Assembly: GCA_020310875.1 (NCBI GenBank)
Contig: CM035406.1
Location: 89,548,206-89,612,205 of the forward strand
DNA length: 64,000 nucleotides
Source of the DNA: Ceratopteris richardii
Lineage: Eukaryota > Streptophyta > Polypodiopsida > Polypodiales > Pteridaceae
Direction of reading: 5' to 3'
Shown here: positions 11,084 through 21,316 of the stretch, one piece after another
Layout of the letters: each line of letters begins with the position of its first letter
How positions within the stretch are numbered: the first letter of the stretch is position 1
Notes under the pieces: generated by a model
Told to the model about the DNA's origin: nothing
Seen by the model: the letters and a program-made list of their open reading frames with translations, nothing else
Databases searched by the model: none
Position numbers and translations under genes: made by a program

Positions 11084-12095
11084 TGTTGGTGTATGAAACA
11101 CCACAAGAACTAAGCTAAAGTGATATTAGAACACCTCCATAACCATCATTAGCTTAGCAATACTCTGAATTTGAAAACTTCATCACTTAACTTAGTGAAA
11201 TTTGAAAATTTACTTCTCAAAAATCTGCGCCTTTTCTTCTAGCTTCAAATGTGATCTGTATTAGCTTGATCCGTACAAATTCTTTTGATCATTTGCTAAT
11301 AGAAGTTCTTACTAATGTTAAGCAACACATATCAAACAAAACTTTCAAGTAATATCTTCAAAATCTTCTGATTTCACTTCAACATTTGAACTATGTCTGA
11401 AATCTGAAAAATGACTTCATCGATTTGACATACCTTCAGTGCTAGACTCATTTCTCTGAATATGCGTCCCGTTTTGTAAAGATCTTTTGACCAATTGTAG
11501 TTGAAGGTAGTAGCTTTAAAATGAGCTATCACGCATGGAAAACTTTACACTGTACTGTGAGATCTGACCTTAAGAAGATCAGGAAAAAGTGCACCAAAAA
11601 ACTCGTAACTGTCAACTAACTTACACACTGATATGAAATCACTTAGAATTCAACGCATAAGAGGAATTAGACCAAATCCTTCTACACAAAAATGTGTTAT
11701 CTATCAGAGAGGATGTGTACAAAATGGCTTGGCCTCATTCTGCTCATAGCCATGGAAAACTCTCCTATACTGAGTAGTTATTCCTCAACATCTCTCTCAG
11801 AAAAAACCCGACTTTTCTCTATTCACTCAATACTTACAAAAATGAGTTCTACATTTTTTATTCAACTCAAATTGACTTATATACATATAGTCTACATACT
11901 CCTAGACTCAAACTTGTAATTTTTAAGGTTCTATGTCAAGACTAGACTTTAATTTTGCACTAAATTACAAGAGTGAATTTGTCCCTTCACTTAGGCTTAG
12001 TTTTCTGAGTGCTTTGCCTTCACTTCTCTTTGCCTTTCTTCTTCCTTCATATATCTTCATATATTCATGTCTAATTAGTGAGTGAATCCCAAAAA
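11084..12095 (-). repeat. Copia-1 5' LTR
   Basis: About 1012 bp, collinear with 5639-6639, starting TGTTGGTGTATG on the plus strand. The outer end has decayed: CCCAAAAA stands where the other LTR has CCCCAACA. A TATATAAG element sits on the minus strand near 11876-11883 and is the likely promoter. Confidence 0.9.
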
Positions 12096-12100
12096 AGTAT
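12096..12100. repeat. Target-site duplication AGTAT, right (Copia-1)
   Basis: Matches 5634-5638. Its position fixes the degraded LTR end at 12095. Confidence 0.85.
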
Positions 12101-12218
12101 GAAACTTCTCAAGAACAATGGGCTTCATGGCTAAGTAATCTCTAATGAAGTAATAACTCACCTCAATATGCTTGGTCTTTGCATGATAGATTGGATTCTT
12201 AGCTAAAGCAATGGCACT

Positions 12219-12434
12219 CTAACTATCATTGAGTAAACAAGGTACATGCTGAGGTAGACCCATATCACAAGAAAGATGAGAAAGACACAATGCTTCCTTG
12301 CATCCCTCACTTTTTGCAACATACTCTGCTTTTGTGGTGGAAACAACTATAAATTCTTGAAGATGAGATCTCCAAGAGATACCACCTCTAGCAAAATGAA
12401 AAATGTAACATGGTGTAGACTTTTGATTGTCCAC
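12219..12434 (-). pseudogene. Copia-3 RNase H remnant
   Basis: The 71-codon frame contains GGISWRSHLQE, then V-V-S-T-T-K-A-E-Y-V-A and C-K-E-A-L-C-L. This corresponds to the S-W-x-S-K-x-Q-x-x-V-A-L-S-T-x-E-A-E-Y core of copia RNase H. It is the counterpart of 4996-4730 but better preserved. The upstream RT is almost entirely missing before the piece at 12785. Confidence 0.75.
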
Positions 12435-12784
12435 ACAACCAGCATAATCAAAATCTATGCAACCAATAATTGATTCTCTCCCTCTACGCTAGCATGGATA
12501 CTTGTCCTTAGTGCAACTCAGATATCTCAAAATCATCTTGATCAATTTCCAATGCTTCTTGCCAGAGCTGTAGATTCTCTACCAATTCCTATAGACTCAC
12601 AAAAAAGACTGAACTCATGTGAGGTATACACAGCCCCACTATTTGAATGTAATTCCCTAAGCTTAGTTCCTTCTTTAGTCTCACTTGAAGGAAGCTGTTT
12701 TTTGGAAATAGGTAATACCTCATCCTTTGATTTGATAGGATATACCCAAACGTTTCTAGTAGCATCACCTATGAAAGGGAAAAA

Positions 12785-13203
12785 TTAAAGAGAACCACGT
12801 AATGAACTTGTGGGCATAGGACCACACAAATATGTATGAAGGAGATCTAAAGGCTGAATCAAAGAATCAATGTGCATTTTATGCACATCCCTAGTTTTCT
12901 TTCCATATTGACAATGCTCACAAAATGAAAAATCAGAGAAAGATAACATAGGTAAGTAGACAAAACGAGAAAGATTTTTCATTTCCCTATGAGATATATG
13001 GCCCAAATGGCCATGCCAAATACAATTCATAGGTCGTTCAATAATAGCTAACAAGTGTTCTTTCAGTAATACAAATAAAGGATAAAGTGATCCAACTGTG
13101 ATTCCTTTGGCAATAACCATATTTCCCTTTGATATGCTAAAGGATTGAGCATAGAAGGCCACCTTGTAACCAAGGTCATCAATCTAATCAACTGACATCA
13201 AAC
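12785..13203 (-). pseudogene. Copia-3 pre-integrase and integrase N-terminus
   Basis: The frame at 13162-12785 carries W-H-G-H-L-G-H-I-S-H-R-E-M-K-N-L and F-C-E-H-C-Q-Y-G-K, the His-His-Cys-Cys zinc-binding region that precedes copia integrase. It then has D-L-L-H-T-Y-L-C-G-P-M. The text from 13163 to 13203 continues the same domain in another frame and is interrupted by Copia-2 at 13204. Confidence 0.78.
13199..13203. repeat. Target-site duplication CAAAC, left (Copia-2)
   Basis: Identical to 18330-18334, directly outside both LTRs. Confidence 0.93.
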
Positions 13204-13433
13204 TGTTGATATATTTAGGTAGTGATGTGTGTGAACACTCTAGGACCGTCGGGGCACTTTTTTCCCTCTTTAGGAGGTTTTTTTCCCCCGGCTTGTATAT
13301 ACGCCTATTGCCCTAATGGGCTACTTATCTTTGTACATTCTCTAGTAATACATTCAGTCTTGTGTGTTGTGCTCCAAGCTTCTTCTTCTTCCTTGTGCTG
13401 TTCGCGTGCTTCCGCAGACGTCTAACTCCAACA
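13204..13433 (+). repeat. Copia-2 5' LTR
   Basis: 230 bp, TGTTGATA at the start and CTCCAACA at the end. A TGTATATAC TATA-like motif lies near 13298. Confidence 0.95.
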
Positions 13434-13435
13434 AT

Positions 13436-13447
13436 TGGTATCAGAGC
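13436..13447 (+). other. Copia-2 primer-binding site (tRNA-Met initiator)
   Basis: TGGTATCAGAGC lies two bases after the LTR end. Confidence 0.95.
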
Positions 13448-13788
13448 AGGTCGTTGCTTCTTCTAGGGCGCCGTCGACACTCCTCCGTTTGCAGTCTCAG
13501 ATTCGCACAAAATTTGGTGAGCATACTCAGGGTGTTTCCGAGATCAAAACGGCTTCGCTCTGTGGTGCCGAAATCGCGATCTGAGCTCGTTTCGGCCTCC
13601 GAACACACTATTGCAGTGCTTGTGCAGGCTATTTCGTCCTTTTGTGCCAAAGGTATATACCAGTTTCTGTTCGCCAGTTTAAGCGTCTCGAAGTCTGCTA
13701 CAGGTCTAGCAGAACTCGTCTGGGCAGTTCTGTTCAACGTTTTGAGATACAGTCAATTTTCTGCATCAAGGTATTTGAGTCACCGGCC
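13448..13788 (+). other. Copia-2 leader
   Basis: About 340 bp of untranslated leader between PBS and the gag ATG. An open frame reaches upstream of the ATG to 13642, but its codons show no domain. The ATG at 13789 is preferred because the protein from there aligns with the usual Gag N-terminus. Confidence 0.6.
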
Positions 13789-14979
13789 ATGGCTGAAAGC
13801 AGTGATGTATTCCGTATGTTGGCTGTTGAGGATAAGTTGGATGGTACCAACTACCCATTATGGGCTTATATGATGCGACATGTACTGGTTGCAAAAGGAT
13901 TGTGGAACATTGTGCAGGGTGTTGAAAGACGTCCTGTTACACCTGTAACGACAGGTACTGCAAATACAGGTGTTGGAGCTGATGAAGATGGTGTCGAAGA
14001 TGATATTCCGCAGATTCCTGTTCGTGCTGCTGTTTTTGTTGCACCTACTGCAGAGCAGATTCGTTGGGATGGCAGAGATGCCCAGGCACATGCATTGATA
14101 GCTTTGTCTGTCAAACGTGCCATTATTCCTCACATTCGCTCTTGCAGAACAGCAAAGGATGCTTGGGATACACTTACCACTTTGTACCAGGCTAGGAATG
14201 AGGCTCGTGTTGCTTACCTCCGAAAACAGTTGGAGAGTGAGCACATGAATGAAGGTGATTCGATGGACAGTTTTCTTACAAAGATCAAAGACCTGAAGGA
14301 ACAATTGATTTCTGCTGATGAGGTTATACCAGATAGCTCACTTGTGCAGACCGTTCTGAATGGCCTTCCTGATTCATATCAGAGTTTTGCCTCTACTCTT
14401 CGATTGATGATGAAAGGCAATCCGAATGCCTTGTCATTTGAGGAATTAGTCTCTGTTCTGTTGCAGGAAGATCAGTCCAGGCAGAACAGGTCCATGATGC
14501 GTGTTGCAGATCAAGCTTTCCTGGCTAGTCAGAAGGGCAAAGGAAAATGGAGCTCTTCTACTAGTAAGCAGAAATCTGCAAATGCTGCACAATCGAAGAA
14601 GCAGGATAAAGATGAGAAGAAATCAGAAAAGCAGAAATTGTTCTGCAAGTACTGTAAAGGAAATGATCATATTATAAAGAACTGTCCAAAACTGGCTGCT
14701 AAAGAGGCAAAGAAGAAAGAGGCTGGAATGGTTGTTGCAGAGGCCTCTACACCAAAAACAGAGTCTCCAAATCTTGTGCAGGAAGAAGAATGGGCGTTTA
14801 CTACTGTTTGCAGTTTTGACCCATCTTCTCATGATCAGTGCATGTCTGCAGTAGACTCAGATGTTTGGTACTTTGACAGTGGGGCAACCAAACATATTAC
14901 CTCGCAGCGCAGTTTCTTCTCTTCACTCGAGCCTGCCCATACAGGGAATACTGTCACATGCGCCAATAACTCCTCTTAA
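13789..14979 (+). pseudogene. Copia-2 gag, zinc knuckle and start of protease
   Basis: Gag starts M-A-E-S-S-D-V-F-R, followed by KLDGTNYPLWAYMMRHVL, the typical copia Gag opening. The UBN2-type capsid core follows (A-W-D-T-L-x-x-L-Y, then L-P-D-S-Y-Q-S-F). Next come a Lys-rich linker and a zinc knuckle, CKYCKGNDHIIKNC (CX2CX4HX4C). The protease active site is WYFDSGATKHIT near 14870. A TAA at 14977-14979 interrupts the protease; the same frame resumes at once. Confidence 0.9.
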
Positions 14980-15773
14980 CCTGTTATGGGAGTTGGTAAG
15001 ATCATTCTGACTACTGCTGATGGTAGTTCTTTCACTTTGTCAGATGCTTTATTTGTGCCAGGGATCAAAAAGAACCTGTTATCAGTTTCTGCATTAGCCA
15101 AGATTGGCTTGGTTGTGAAATTCGTTGATGACAGGTGTACAGTCCATGATCTCTCAAATGGCGATGTGATTATTGCTTCTGGCATTTTATGTCATGGGCT
15201 GTATAAGCTCATAGACTATGAAAAATCTATGAATGATTCGGCATGTGCAGTTCATGATTCTCAGGCTATGTCAGATGCAAAGCTTTGGCATGCACGCTTT
15301 GGTCATCTGAATTTTGCTAGTTTGTTACGCCTGCAGAAATCTGAAATGGTGTCCTCTTTGCCCAAACTTGAGGCACCTGGAAAACATGTTTGTGAAGGCT
15401 GTATTTTGGGCAAAATGCAGCGTTCTTCCTTTCCAAAAGATGGTTCAGTTCGGGCTATGCAGAAATTGCAGATTGTACATAGTGATGTCTGTGGTCCTAT
15501 GCAGACACCCTCTTTTGGAAATTACCTTTACTTCGTGACTTTCATTGATGATTTTTCCAGGCATGCAAAGTGTTCACGTGCTTCAAACAGTTTTTGGTTT
15601 TGGCTGAAAATCTGTCAGCATGTAAAATGGGCACCCTCCGTTCTGATCGAGGGGGGGAATATATGTCTTCAGATTTTAATGCATTTCTGGCTGAACGTGG
15701 GATAAAACACCAGTGTACAGTGCCGTATACACCTCAACAGAATGGAGTTGCTGAATGAAAGAACAGGTCACTC
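14980..15773 (+). pseudogene. Copia-2 protease end, pre-integrase and integrase core
   Basis: The frame at 14986-15705 continues the protease (D-A-L-F-V-P-G-I-K-K-N-L-L-S-V-S) and the zinc-binding pre-integrase domain (L-W-H-A-R-F-G-H-L-N, C-E-G-C-I-L-G-K). The integrase core follows, with I-V-H-S-D-V-C-G-P-M and F-I-D-D-F-S-R. Around 15560 a short stretch (by comparison with the family, roughly 20-30 bp) is missing and the frame shifts. The second half lies in another frame from 15570 with L-R-S-D-R-G-G-E-Y and P-Q-Q-N-G-V-A-E, which is followed by TGA where an Arg is normal. Confidence 0.88.
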
Positions 15774-17378
15774 ATGGAGATGGCAAGGTGCATGGTCAAA
15801 AGTCAGGCTTTACCACATAGTTTCTGGCTTGAGACTGTCATGTGTGCAGCATATGTATTGAACAGGTGTCCCACGAAAGCGTTGCAGTCTATCACTCCAT
15901 ATGAGGCTTGGCATGACCGCAAGCCATCTGTTGCTCATCTGCGTGTTTTTGGTTGTTTGGCATATGCATTAGTGCCTGAACAACATCGCAGAAAATTGGA
16001 TGATAAGGCAATAAAATGTATTTTTGTTGGGTATAGTTCTGAAAGTAAAGGCTATCGTCTGTATCATCCACAGACTAAACGCATTCTGGTTAGCCGTGAT
16101 GCTGTCTTTGTGGAAGATGCTATTCAGCCATTGCTTTCATGTACTAAGGAGACATCTGTTAGCTCCAAAGACATGTATGATACTTTGATGCCTCTTTTTA
16201 CAGGTGGACAGGCTAGCGCTGGTCCTAATGAGGCAACTTCTCAGCCTTTGCAGGTTTCATATGATGATGCAGATCATGCCATTTCTGATGCAGATTTACA
16301 TGATGCACTTGTTGATGAGAGAGCTGATATTGAACAGGCAAAAACTATGCCAAAATGGCTGGTGCAGACTTTGCGTGACAGCAAATTAGATGCACCTTTG
16401 TCATATCGTACTCGTTCAGGCTCTCATAGTACCTCCTTTGCATCAGATTGCTATGCTATGGCTGCATCTAGTCTCTGTTATGAGAATGAGCCTGTTTCTT
16501 TTGATGAAGCACAAAATTCAGAAAATTGGATGGCTGCTATGCAATCTGAATATGATGCTATAATGAAGAATGGTACATGGTCTTTATGTGACTTGCCTCC
16601 TGGCAAGAAGGCCATTGGCACTAAGTGGGTATACAAGCTGAAGCGTAAACCTGATGGTATAGTTGATAGGTATAAGGCTAGGCTTGTTGCAAAGGGTTAT
16701 GCGCAGGAAAGAGGCATTGATTTTGACGAAACCTTTGCACCTACATGCTGTATGACTACTGTTCGGAGCATTTGTGCACTTGCAGCCCATCATGGTTGGA
16801 ATGTACATCAGTTGGACATTAAAACAGCATTTCTGAATGGTGACTTGCATGAAGAAGTGTATGTTTTTCAGCCCCGTGGCTTTGTGCAGAAAGGGCATGA
16901 AAACCAGGTGTGCAGGTTAAAGAAGGCGTTATATGGTTTAAAGCAAGCACCACGTGCTTGGTATGAGAAAATACATGCCTATCTGATTGCACATGGTTTT
17001 GAGAACAGTCCAACTGAAAGCACCTTATATGTTAAGCGTGCTAATGATGTGCTTTTGATCATTGTTGTCTATGTAGACGACATGCTGCTCACTGGTCCTC
17101 TTGAGAAGCATATTGCTGATTTCAAGGCTGATTTGCATGCCTCATTTGAGATGTCTGATTTGGGGCATTTGCATCACTATTTGGGCATTCAGTTTATGCA
17201 AGTTGATGGTGGAATGGCTTTGTGTCAAACGAAATATATTGACACATTATTGCAGCGTTTTGGCCTTGAAGACTGTAAGCCTATTGCCACTCCTATGGAG
17301 ACAGGTTTACGATTGAGTCTTCATGATGCTGGAGATGCATTTGATGCTGTTCTCTATCAGCAGCTGTTGGATGCTTGA
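15774..17378 (+). pseudogene. Copia-2 integrase C-terminus and reverse transcriptase
   Basis: 534 codons. The integrase tail has Y-E-A-W-H-D-R-K-P-S, H-L-R-V-F-G-C-L-A-Y and G-Y-S-S-E-S-K-G-Y-R-L-Y. The RT follows with G-T-K-W-V-Y-K-L-K-R, K-A-R-L-V-A-K-G-Y-A-Q, QLDIKTAFLNGDL, and KALYGLKQAPRAW. The YVDD active site is encoded at 17070-17081, and the L-H-H-Y-L-G-I block comes after it. All RT catalytic Asp residues are present. Near 17365 bases are missing and the frame moves to that of the RNase H part. Confidence 0.9.
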
Positions 17379-18025
17379 TTTACTTATGCATTACTCAGCC
17401 AGATATTCAGTTTGCTGTCTCACAGATGAGCAGGTTTATGCATTGCCCAGGAGTCACGCATTGGAAAGCGGTTAAGCGCATCTTTCGCTACTTGAGTGGT
17501 ACTCGGCTACTTGGGTTGTTTTATCCCAAGGGGGGATCACTACCGCCAAATTTGCATGCTTTTTCTGACTCAGATTGGGCTGGTTGCTATAACACTCGTG
17601 TGTCCACCAGTGGTTTTTGCTTCATGCTTGGTAGCTCATGTATATCTTGGTTGAGCAAGAAGCAGCCTACTGTGGCCACTTCCAGTTGTGAGGCTGAGTA
17701 TAGGGCAGCTTTCACAGCGACTGTTGAGTGTGTGTGGCTCAGACGCCTTATGGCTGATTTGGGTGTTGGCCAGTCTTCTGCCACCACCATCTTCACTGAC
17801 AGTCATAGCGCATTGGCAGTTGCGAGGAACCCTGTGTTCCATGCTCGCACTAAGCACATTGAGGTGCATTATCACTATGTCAGGGAGAGGTTCTCTGCTG
17901 GGGAGATCAGCTTGGCATATGTGCCCACGTAGGAGAACATTGCAGACCTTTTCACGAAGGCTCTGCCTAGGGAGAAGTTTGAAGCTTTCCGCAAAGCTTT
18001 GGGCTTACTTCCTTTTGTGGAGTGA
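17375..18025 (+). pseudogene. Copia-2 RNase H and polyprotein end
   Basis: The frame continues from RT with L-C-I-T-Q-P-D-I-Q-F-A-V, A-F-S-D-S-D-W-A-G, and SSCEAEYRAAFTATVE. It then has F-T-D-S-H-S-A and H-A-R-T-K-H-I-E-V-H-Y-H-Y-V-R. A TAG at 17930-17932 replaces the usual Gln before E-N-I-A-D-L-F-T-K-A-L. The frame then runs on to a natural TGA at 18023-18025. Confidence 0.9.
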
Positions 18026-18087
18026 TTTCCACATAGCTCGGCACTTCCTTATACATGAGTGCCAGCTCCTTGTTCACCGCATCACTC

Positions 18088-18099
18088 CCAGGGGGGATT
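18088..18099 (+). other. Copia-2 polypurine tract
   Basis: AGGGGGGATTT directly precedes the 3' LTR start TGTTGATA. Confidence 0.9.
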
Positions 18100-18329
18100 T
18101 GTTGATATATTTAGGTAGTGATGTGTGTGAACACTCTAGGACCGCCGGGGCACTTTTTTCCCTCTTTAGGAGGTTTTTTTCCCCCGGCTTGTATATACGC
18201 CTATTGCCCTAATGGGCTACTTATCTTTGTACATTCTCTAGTAATACATTCAGTCTTGTGTGTTGTGCTCCAAGCTTCTTCTTCTTCCTTGTGCTGTTCG
18301 CGTGCTTCCGCAGACGTCTAATTCCAACA
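18100..18329 (+). repeat. Copia-2 3' LTR
   Basis: 230 bp, two mismatches from 13204-13433. Confidence 0.95.
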
Positions 18330-18334
18330 CAAAC
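18330..18334. repeat. Target-site duplication CAAAC, right (Copia-2)
   Basis: Matches 13199-13203. Sequence of Copia-3 resumes here. Confidence 0.93.
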
Positions 18335-18395
18335 CACGTGATAACTCAGGTGCATAGGCTACATTATGCATAGTAAATTTTAAACCATCAAGGAA

Positions 18396-19541
18396 CTACA
18401 CAACCATATATCCAATCTCGACAACGTCATAGTGGTAAGAGTCACCAAGTCTCATGGTACCAAGAGACTTTGCTGCATAAGTAGAGAAGCATTCTCTATG
18501 TAGTGTCACATTTAAAGAATCACTATGATCTAGTATCCAAATGTGAGAAAGAGAATCAACCATAAGAGCCTTAGTAGGCAGAAATCTGTCAAGTGTGAAC
18601 ACATCATCATCAGAAATAGCATACATTTCTTCAATCTTCATAGCTAAAGTAGATTGTGCTGATAGTTGTTTAACATGCCCATCAACATTTTGTCCTTTAC
18701 CTTGAGCATTCTTTAATTCATAGTGGTCTTTCTTCATGTGTCCTTTCTTATGAAAATAATGGTATTTGATATCCCTCTTCCTTGATTTACTTCTACTCTT
18801 ATTTTTGTTGACCATTCTTTTCCTTATTCTTGCTCCTACCACATTATGGATTCTTTCCTGGGTAAGAATCATGAACATTATATGCATCTCCACTTTGAGT
18901 GCCAACCATAGATTCTGATGAATCTCCTCACTCAGGAATGCTCCACATATGTCATCATATGCCAATTTACCACCATGGGCACTATTGTCAATAGCTATGC
19001 AGAACGTATCCCATGTTAATGGCAAGGTGCATAACAACAAGATTGCTTTTATTTCATTTTCCATCTCCATTTTTTGAGCCTATAACTGAGAGAATATAGC
19101 ATCAAAATCATTTAGATGAGCAGCTACACTATCTGTGTCCTTCATGGCAACCTCATATAACTTTCTCATTAGATACACTTTATTTGATGTTGTTTCTTTT
19201 TCATATGTGTTGCATAAGTTCTTTCAAAGCTCTGCTACACTTTCACAATCCAATATTGTAAAGTAAACATTATTTGCTAGGTGCAATCAAATGGTGGATA
19301 TATCCATTTCATCCAAATCATCTTCATCCATGTTAGAAGGCTTCTTTGAGATTCCATTTACTCACTTCCATTGCCTCCTATGAATCAACACATCTTTAAT
19401 CTGATTCTTCCATAGAGCAAATTTTGTGCCATCAAATTTTTGGATCTCAAAATGTTCTTTGCCCTGTAAGTTGTAGCTCCTCCCTCGAACACTAGCACTA
19501 GACCCTAATCCACTAGACGTGCCTGAGATCTCTGATGCCAT
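18396..19541 (-). pseudogene. Copia-3 gag and protease start
   Basis: The likely start is the ATG at 19541, giving M-A-S-E-I-S-G-T and later H-F-E-I-Q-K-F-D-G-T-K-F-A-L-W-K, the opening of a UBN2-type copia Gag. The same frame continues with several stops (two or three TGA and a TAG between 19370 and 19075) into the open piece 19070-18396. That piece holds the end of the capsid and a zinc knuckle remnant (Y-H-Y-F-H-K-K-G-H-M-K-K-D), in which the first Cys residues are lost. It then has a protease-like W-I-L-D-H-S-D-S segment where D-S-G would be expected. It is an old, dead copy. Confidence 0.72.
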
Positions 19542-19709
19542 GATGATAAAGAATGGAATAGAATGATAATGGAGCTAGAATAGTCCAAACACCACTAATG
19601 CTAAAAGAGGGATGATGGAGTGTCAGATTCTGGGATGAATTCAATAGAATCTCCCTAGAAAAATGGATTAATGAATAGCAATGATCAAGCAAAAAGATTA
19701 TGTGAGAAT
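19542..19709. other. No recognised gene (Copia-3 upstream region)
   Basis: About 170 bp upstream of the Copia-3 gag in minus orientation. I could not find a clear PBS or LTR end. The text TCTCTGATGCCA at the ATG resembles a mutated Met-tRNA PBS, but it overlaps coding sequence. Confidence 0.35.
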
Positions 19710-20601
19710 TGTTGGAATCAATGTCCAACAATGGTTCAATAAGTCTTCAGCCAATAGCTATATGAAGAATTTTATTAGTCATCTCTACAAGCCCCACGTG
19801 GCCATCTAGGAGTATGTTAGGAATATTTCTAAGAGCATTATAACAAAATGGTGCGGAAAAAGTTGGATAGAGCAAGTTTGTCTCATCCAAGTGGATTGAG
19901 TTCAAACCCCACGGGCAACAGTGAACATGAAATGTTTTTTTTTTTATGTATTGTTTTTCGAAAAAATGCCAACAATGATCGTTATTTTTCATAACTATTT
20001 GCGACGCCGATTCTAGCTTTTGCTTTATCGTGTCTTTTTAAATTAGCTTTTGGAGGGATAATCAAAACTATAAAAGAAGGCCATGGGTTCATTATGTGAT
20101 CACTCACTCAAGGATCAAGGAGAACTCATCAAGAGTCTCTCAAGGAGATCAAGGAGGAAGAGTCTCACACTCTTGAGGAGGTGGAGATTTGGTGAAGGAG
20201 AGGCTACTCTCTCGGAGCAAGAAGTCCTTTACAAGGTGGTGGTAACTATCTTTTGTGAGTTAACCTTGTGGTTGATTTACAATTTTGTTACACTATTTTG
20301 TGAGAATAAGGTTAGCTTCGTTGCTTCGTTCACTTCACACACTTAGATTATTTCGACATAATCTAAATTTTGTATCATCATCTTCTTGGATATTCTTTTA
20401 TTAGTGAGTGCACCACTTTATATGCTTGAGTAGAACTCCCATGTTGTAATTTGGACATCTATTTTTTAGTGATTAAGCATCCAACTTATGTTCTTTATCC
20501 TTGTCTCAAGGTCCCTTTCTTTCTCTATCTCACATATCATCTAGTTGTGTATGCTCAAAAGGTTTTTGTTTGGAACGATCCTAGGGCCCCAAATTCCAAC
20601 A
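19710..20601 (+). repeat. Copia-4 LTR (complete, 892 bp)
   Basis: Starts TGTTGGAAT (19710) and ends ATTCCAACA (20601), a perfect 9-bp terminal inverted repeat, followed by a PBS. A TATA box (ACTATAAAAG) lies at 20068-20077. The 88-codon ORF at 20083-20346 is inside the LTR and is not taken as a gene. The last about 635 bp recur inverted at 21317-21959. Confidence 0.82.
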
Positions 20602-20603
20602 CT

Positions 20604-20615
20604 TGGTATCAGAGC
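20604..20615 (+). other. Copia-4 primer-binding site (tRNA-Met initiator)
   Basis: TGGTATCAGAGC lies two bases after the LTR end. It shows this is a 5' LTR in plus orientation. Confidence 0.92.
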
Positions 20616-20654
20616 ATAATTGACATACACACTTAGTTAAGACGAGTGAGATTA

Positions 20655-21316
20655 GAATTGAGATTGAAGACAAGTTGGATGGATCTTCTAATTATCCCAT
20701 GTGGAGTTTCATGATGATGAATATTTTAGTGACAAAGGATTTATGGAGTATCATCAATGGATCCTTAAGAAGACCCAGATGAGAAGGTGAAGAAGGAGCT
20801 ACAACAGCTTCAAGAGGTACTAGAATTACAATTGCAGAAACCAACTAAAGAAGAGGTAACCACTTCGACATCCAGGGTCACTGCTAGGTCTTTACCTAGA
20901 GTTCCTCCTACTAAAGATCAGGCAAGATGGGATGCTAGAGATGCTTTAGCACTCTCATACATAGCAATGATTGTCAAAAAGCATATGAATCTACCATAGA
21001 TCAGATCTTGCAGAAGTTCTAGTCAAGCTGGGTTGAAGCTTGAGAATCTTTTTTAGAGCAGAAATCCTGCTAGGAAAGCTCACTTGAGGAGATAACTAGC
21101 AAATACAAGGATGAAGGCTAGTGAGTCAATTCAAACCCACATTACGAGACTCATTGACTTGAGAGATCAACTTCTACACTTGCAGGTTATTGAGCACATA
21201 CACACTATGTATGCTTTTGTGGATACTGCAAAGCAATCTATTTCTTAAATTCTTTTTCATACAAATTTGCATCAATTATCTAAAATTCCGACCTCAAAAG
21301 TGAGCTTATGCATTCT
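20655..21316 (+). pseudogene. Copia-4 gag fragment
   Basis: Gag N-terminal half without a start codon. It opens E-D-K-L-D-G-S-S-N-Y-P-M-W-S-F, close to Copia-2 Gag (E-D-K-L-D-G-T-N-Y-P-L-W). It then has Q-A-R-W-D-A-R-D-A-L-A-L, which parallels the W-D-G-R-D-A-Q-A-H-A segment of Copia-2. Several stops follow, and the sequence ends abruptly at 21316, where an LTR in opposite orientation begins. Everything after the capsid core is missing. Confidence 0.8.

Larger units (their letters stand above)
5639..12095 (-). mobile_element. Copia-1: full-length Ty1/copia retrotransposon
   Basis: The element is 6457 bp with LTRs at 5639-6639 and 11084-12095. It has an initiator-Met PBS, a PPT, a matching TSD (AGTAT) and a single gag-pol frame in the order gag, zinc knuckle, protease, integrase, RT, RNase H. 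It lies inside the older Copia-3. The LTRs differ by several percent by eye. The polyprotein is broken by four in-frame stops and one frameshift, so the copy is inactive as sequenced. Confidence 0.93.
13204..18329 (+). mobile_element. Copia-2: young full-length copia with short LTRs
   Basis: The element is 5126 bp with 230-bp LTRs at both ends, a perfect 5-bp TSD (CAAAC), a Met-tRNA PBS, a PPT and a gag-pol frame on the plus strand. The LTRs differ at two positions only (in GTCGG/GCCGG and in CTAACT/CTAATT). It is inserted in the pre-integrase/protease region of the older Copia-3. Despite the fresh LTRs the coding region has three stops, an internal deletion with frameshift, and a second frameshift. 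Confidence 0.95.
5281..19709 (-). mobile_element. Copia-3: old minus-strand copia split by two later insertions
   Basis: Three separated blocks form one element: the 3' non-coding end at 5281-5638, RNase H and pre-integrase pieces at 12096-13203, and gag/protease at 18330-19541. The gaps are exactly the two copia insertions Copia-1 and Copia-2, each flanked by a 5-bp duplication. The order is therefore correct for a minus-strand copia once the insertions are removed. Most of integrase and RT is missing between the 12434 and 12785 pieces, so an internal deletion also occurred. The right limit is set by the Copia-4 LTR start; no 5' LTR was identified. Confidence 0.65.

Noticed and set aside
13642..13788. 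Upstream extension of Copia-2 gag
   Set aside because: Open by chance; similarity to Gag begins at the ATG at 13789.
19530..19543. PBS of Copia-3 at TCTCTGATGCCA
   Set aside because: It coincides with the gag start codon and first codons, and no LTR end lies next to it.
20083..20346. 88-codon ORF, repeated inverted at 21562-21843
   Set aside because: Both copies lie inside the Copia-4 LTR just after its TATA box; similarity is explained by LTR identity.
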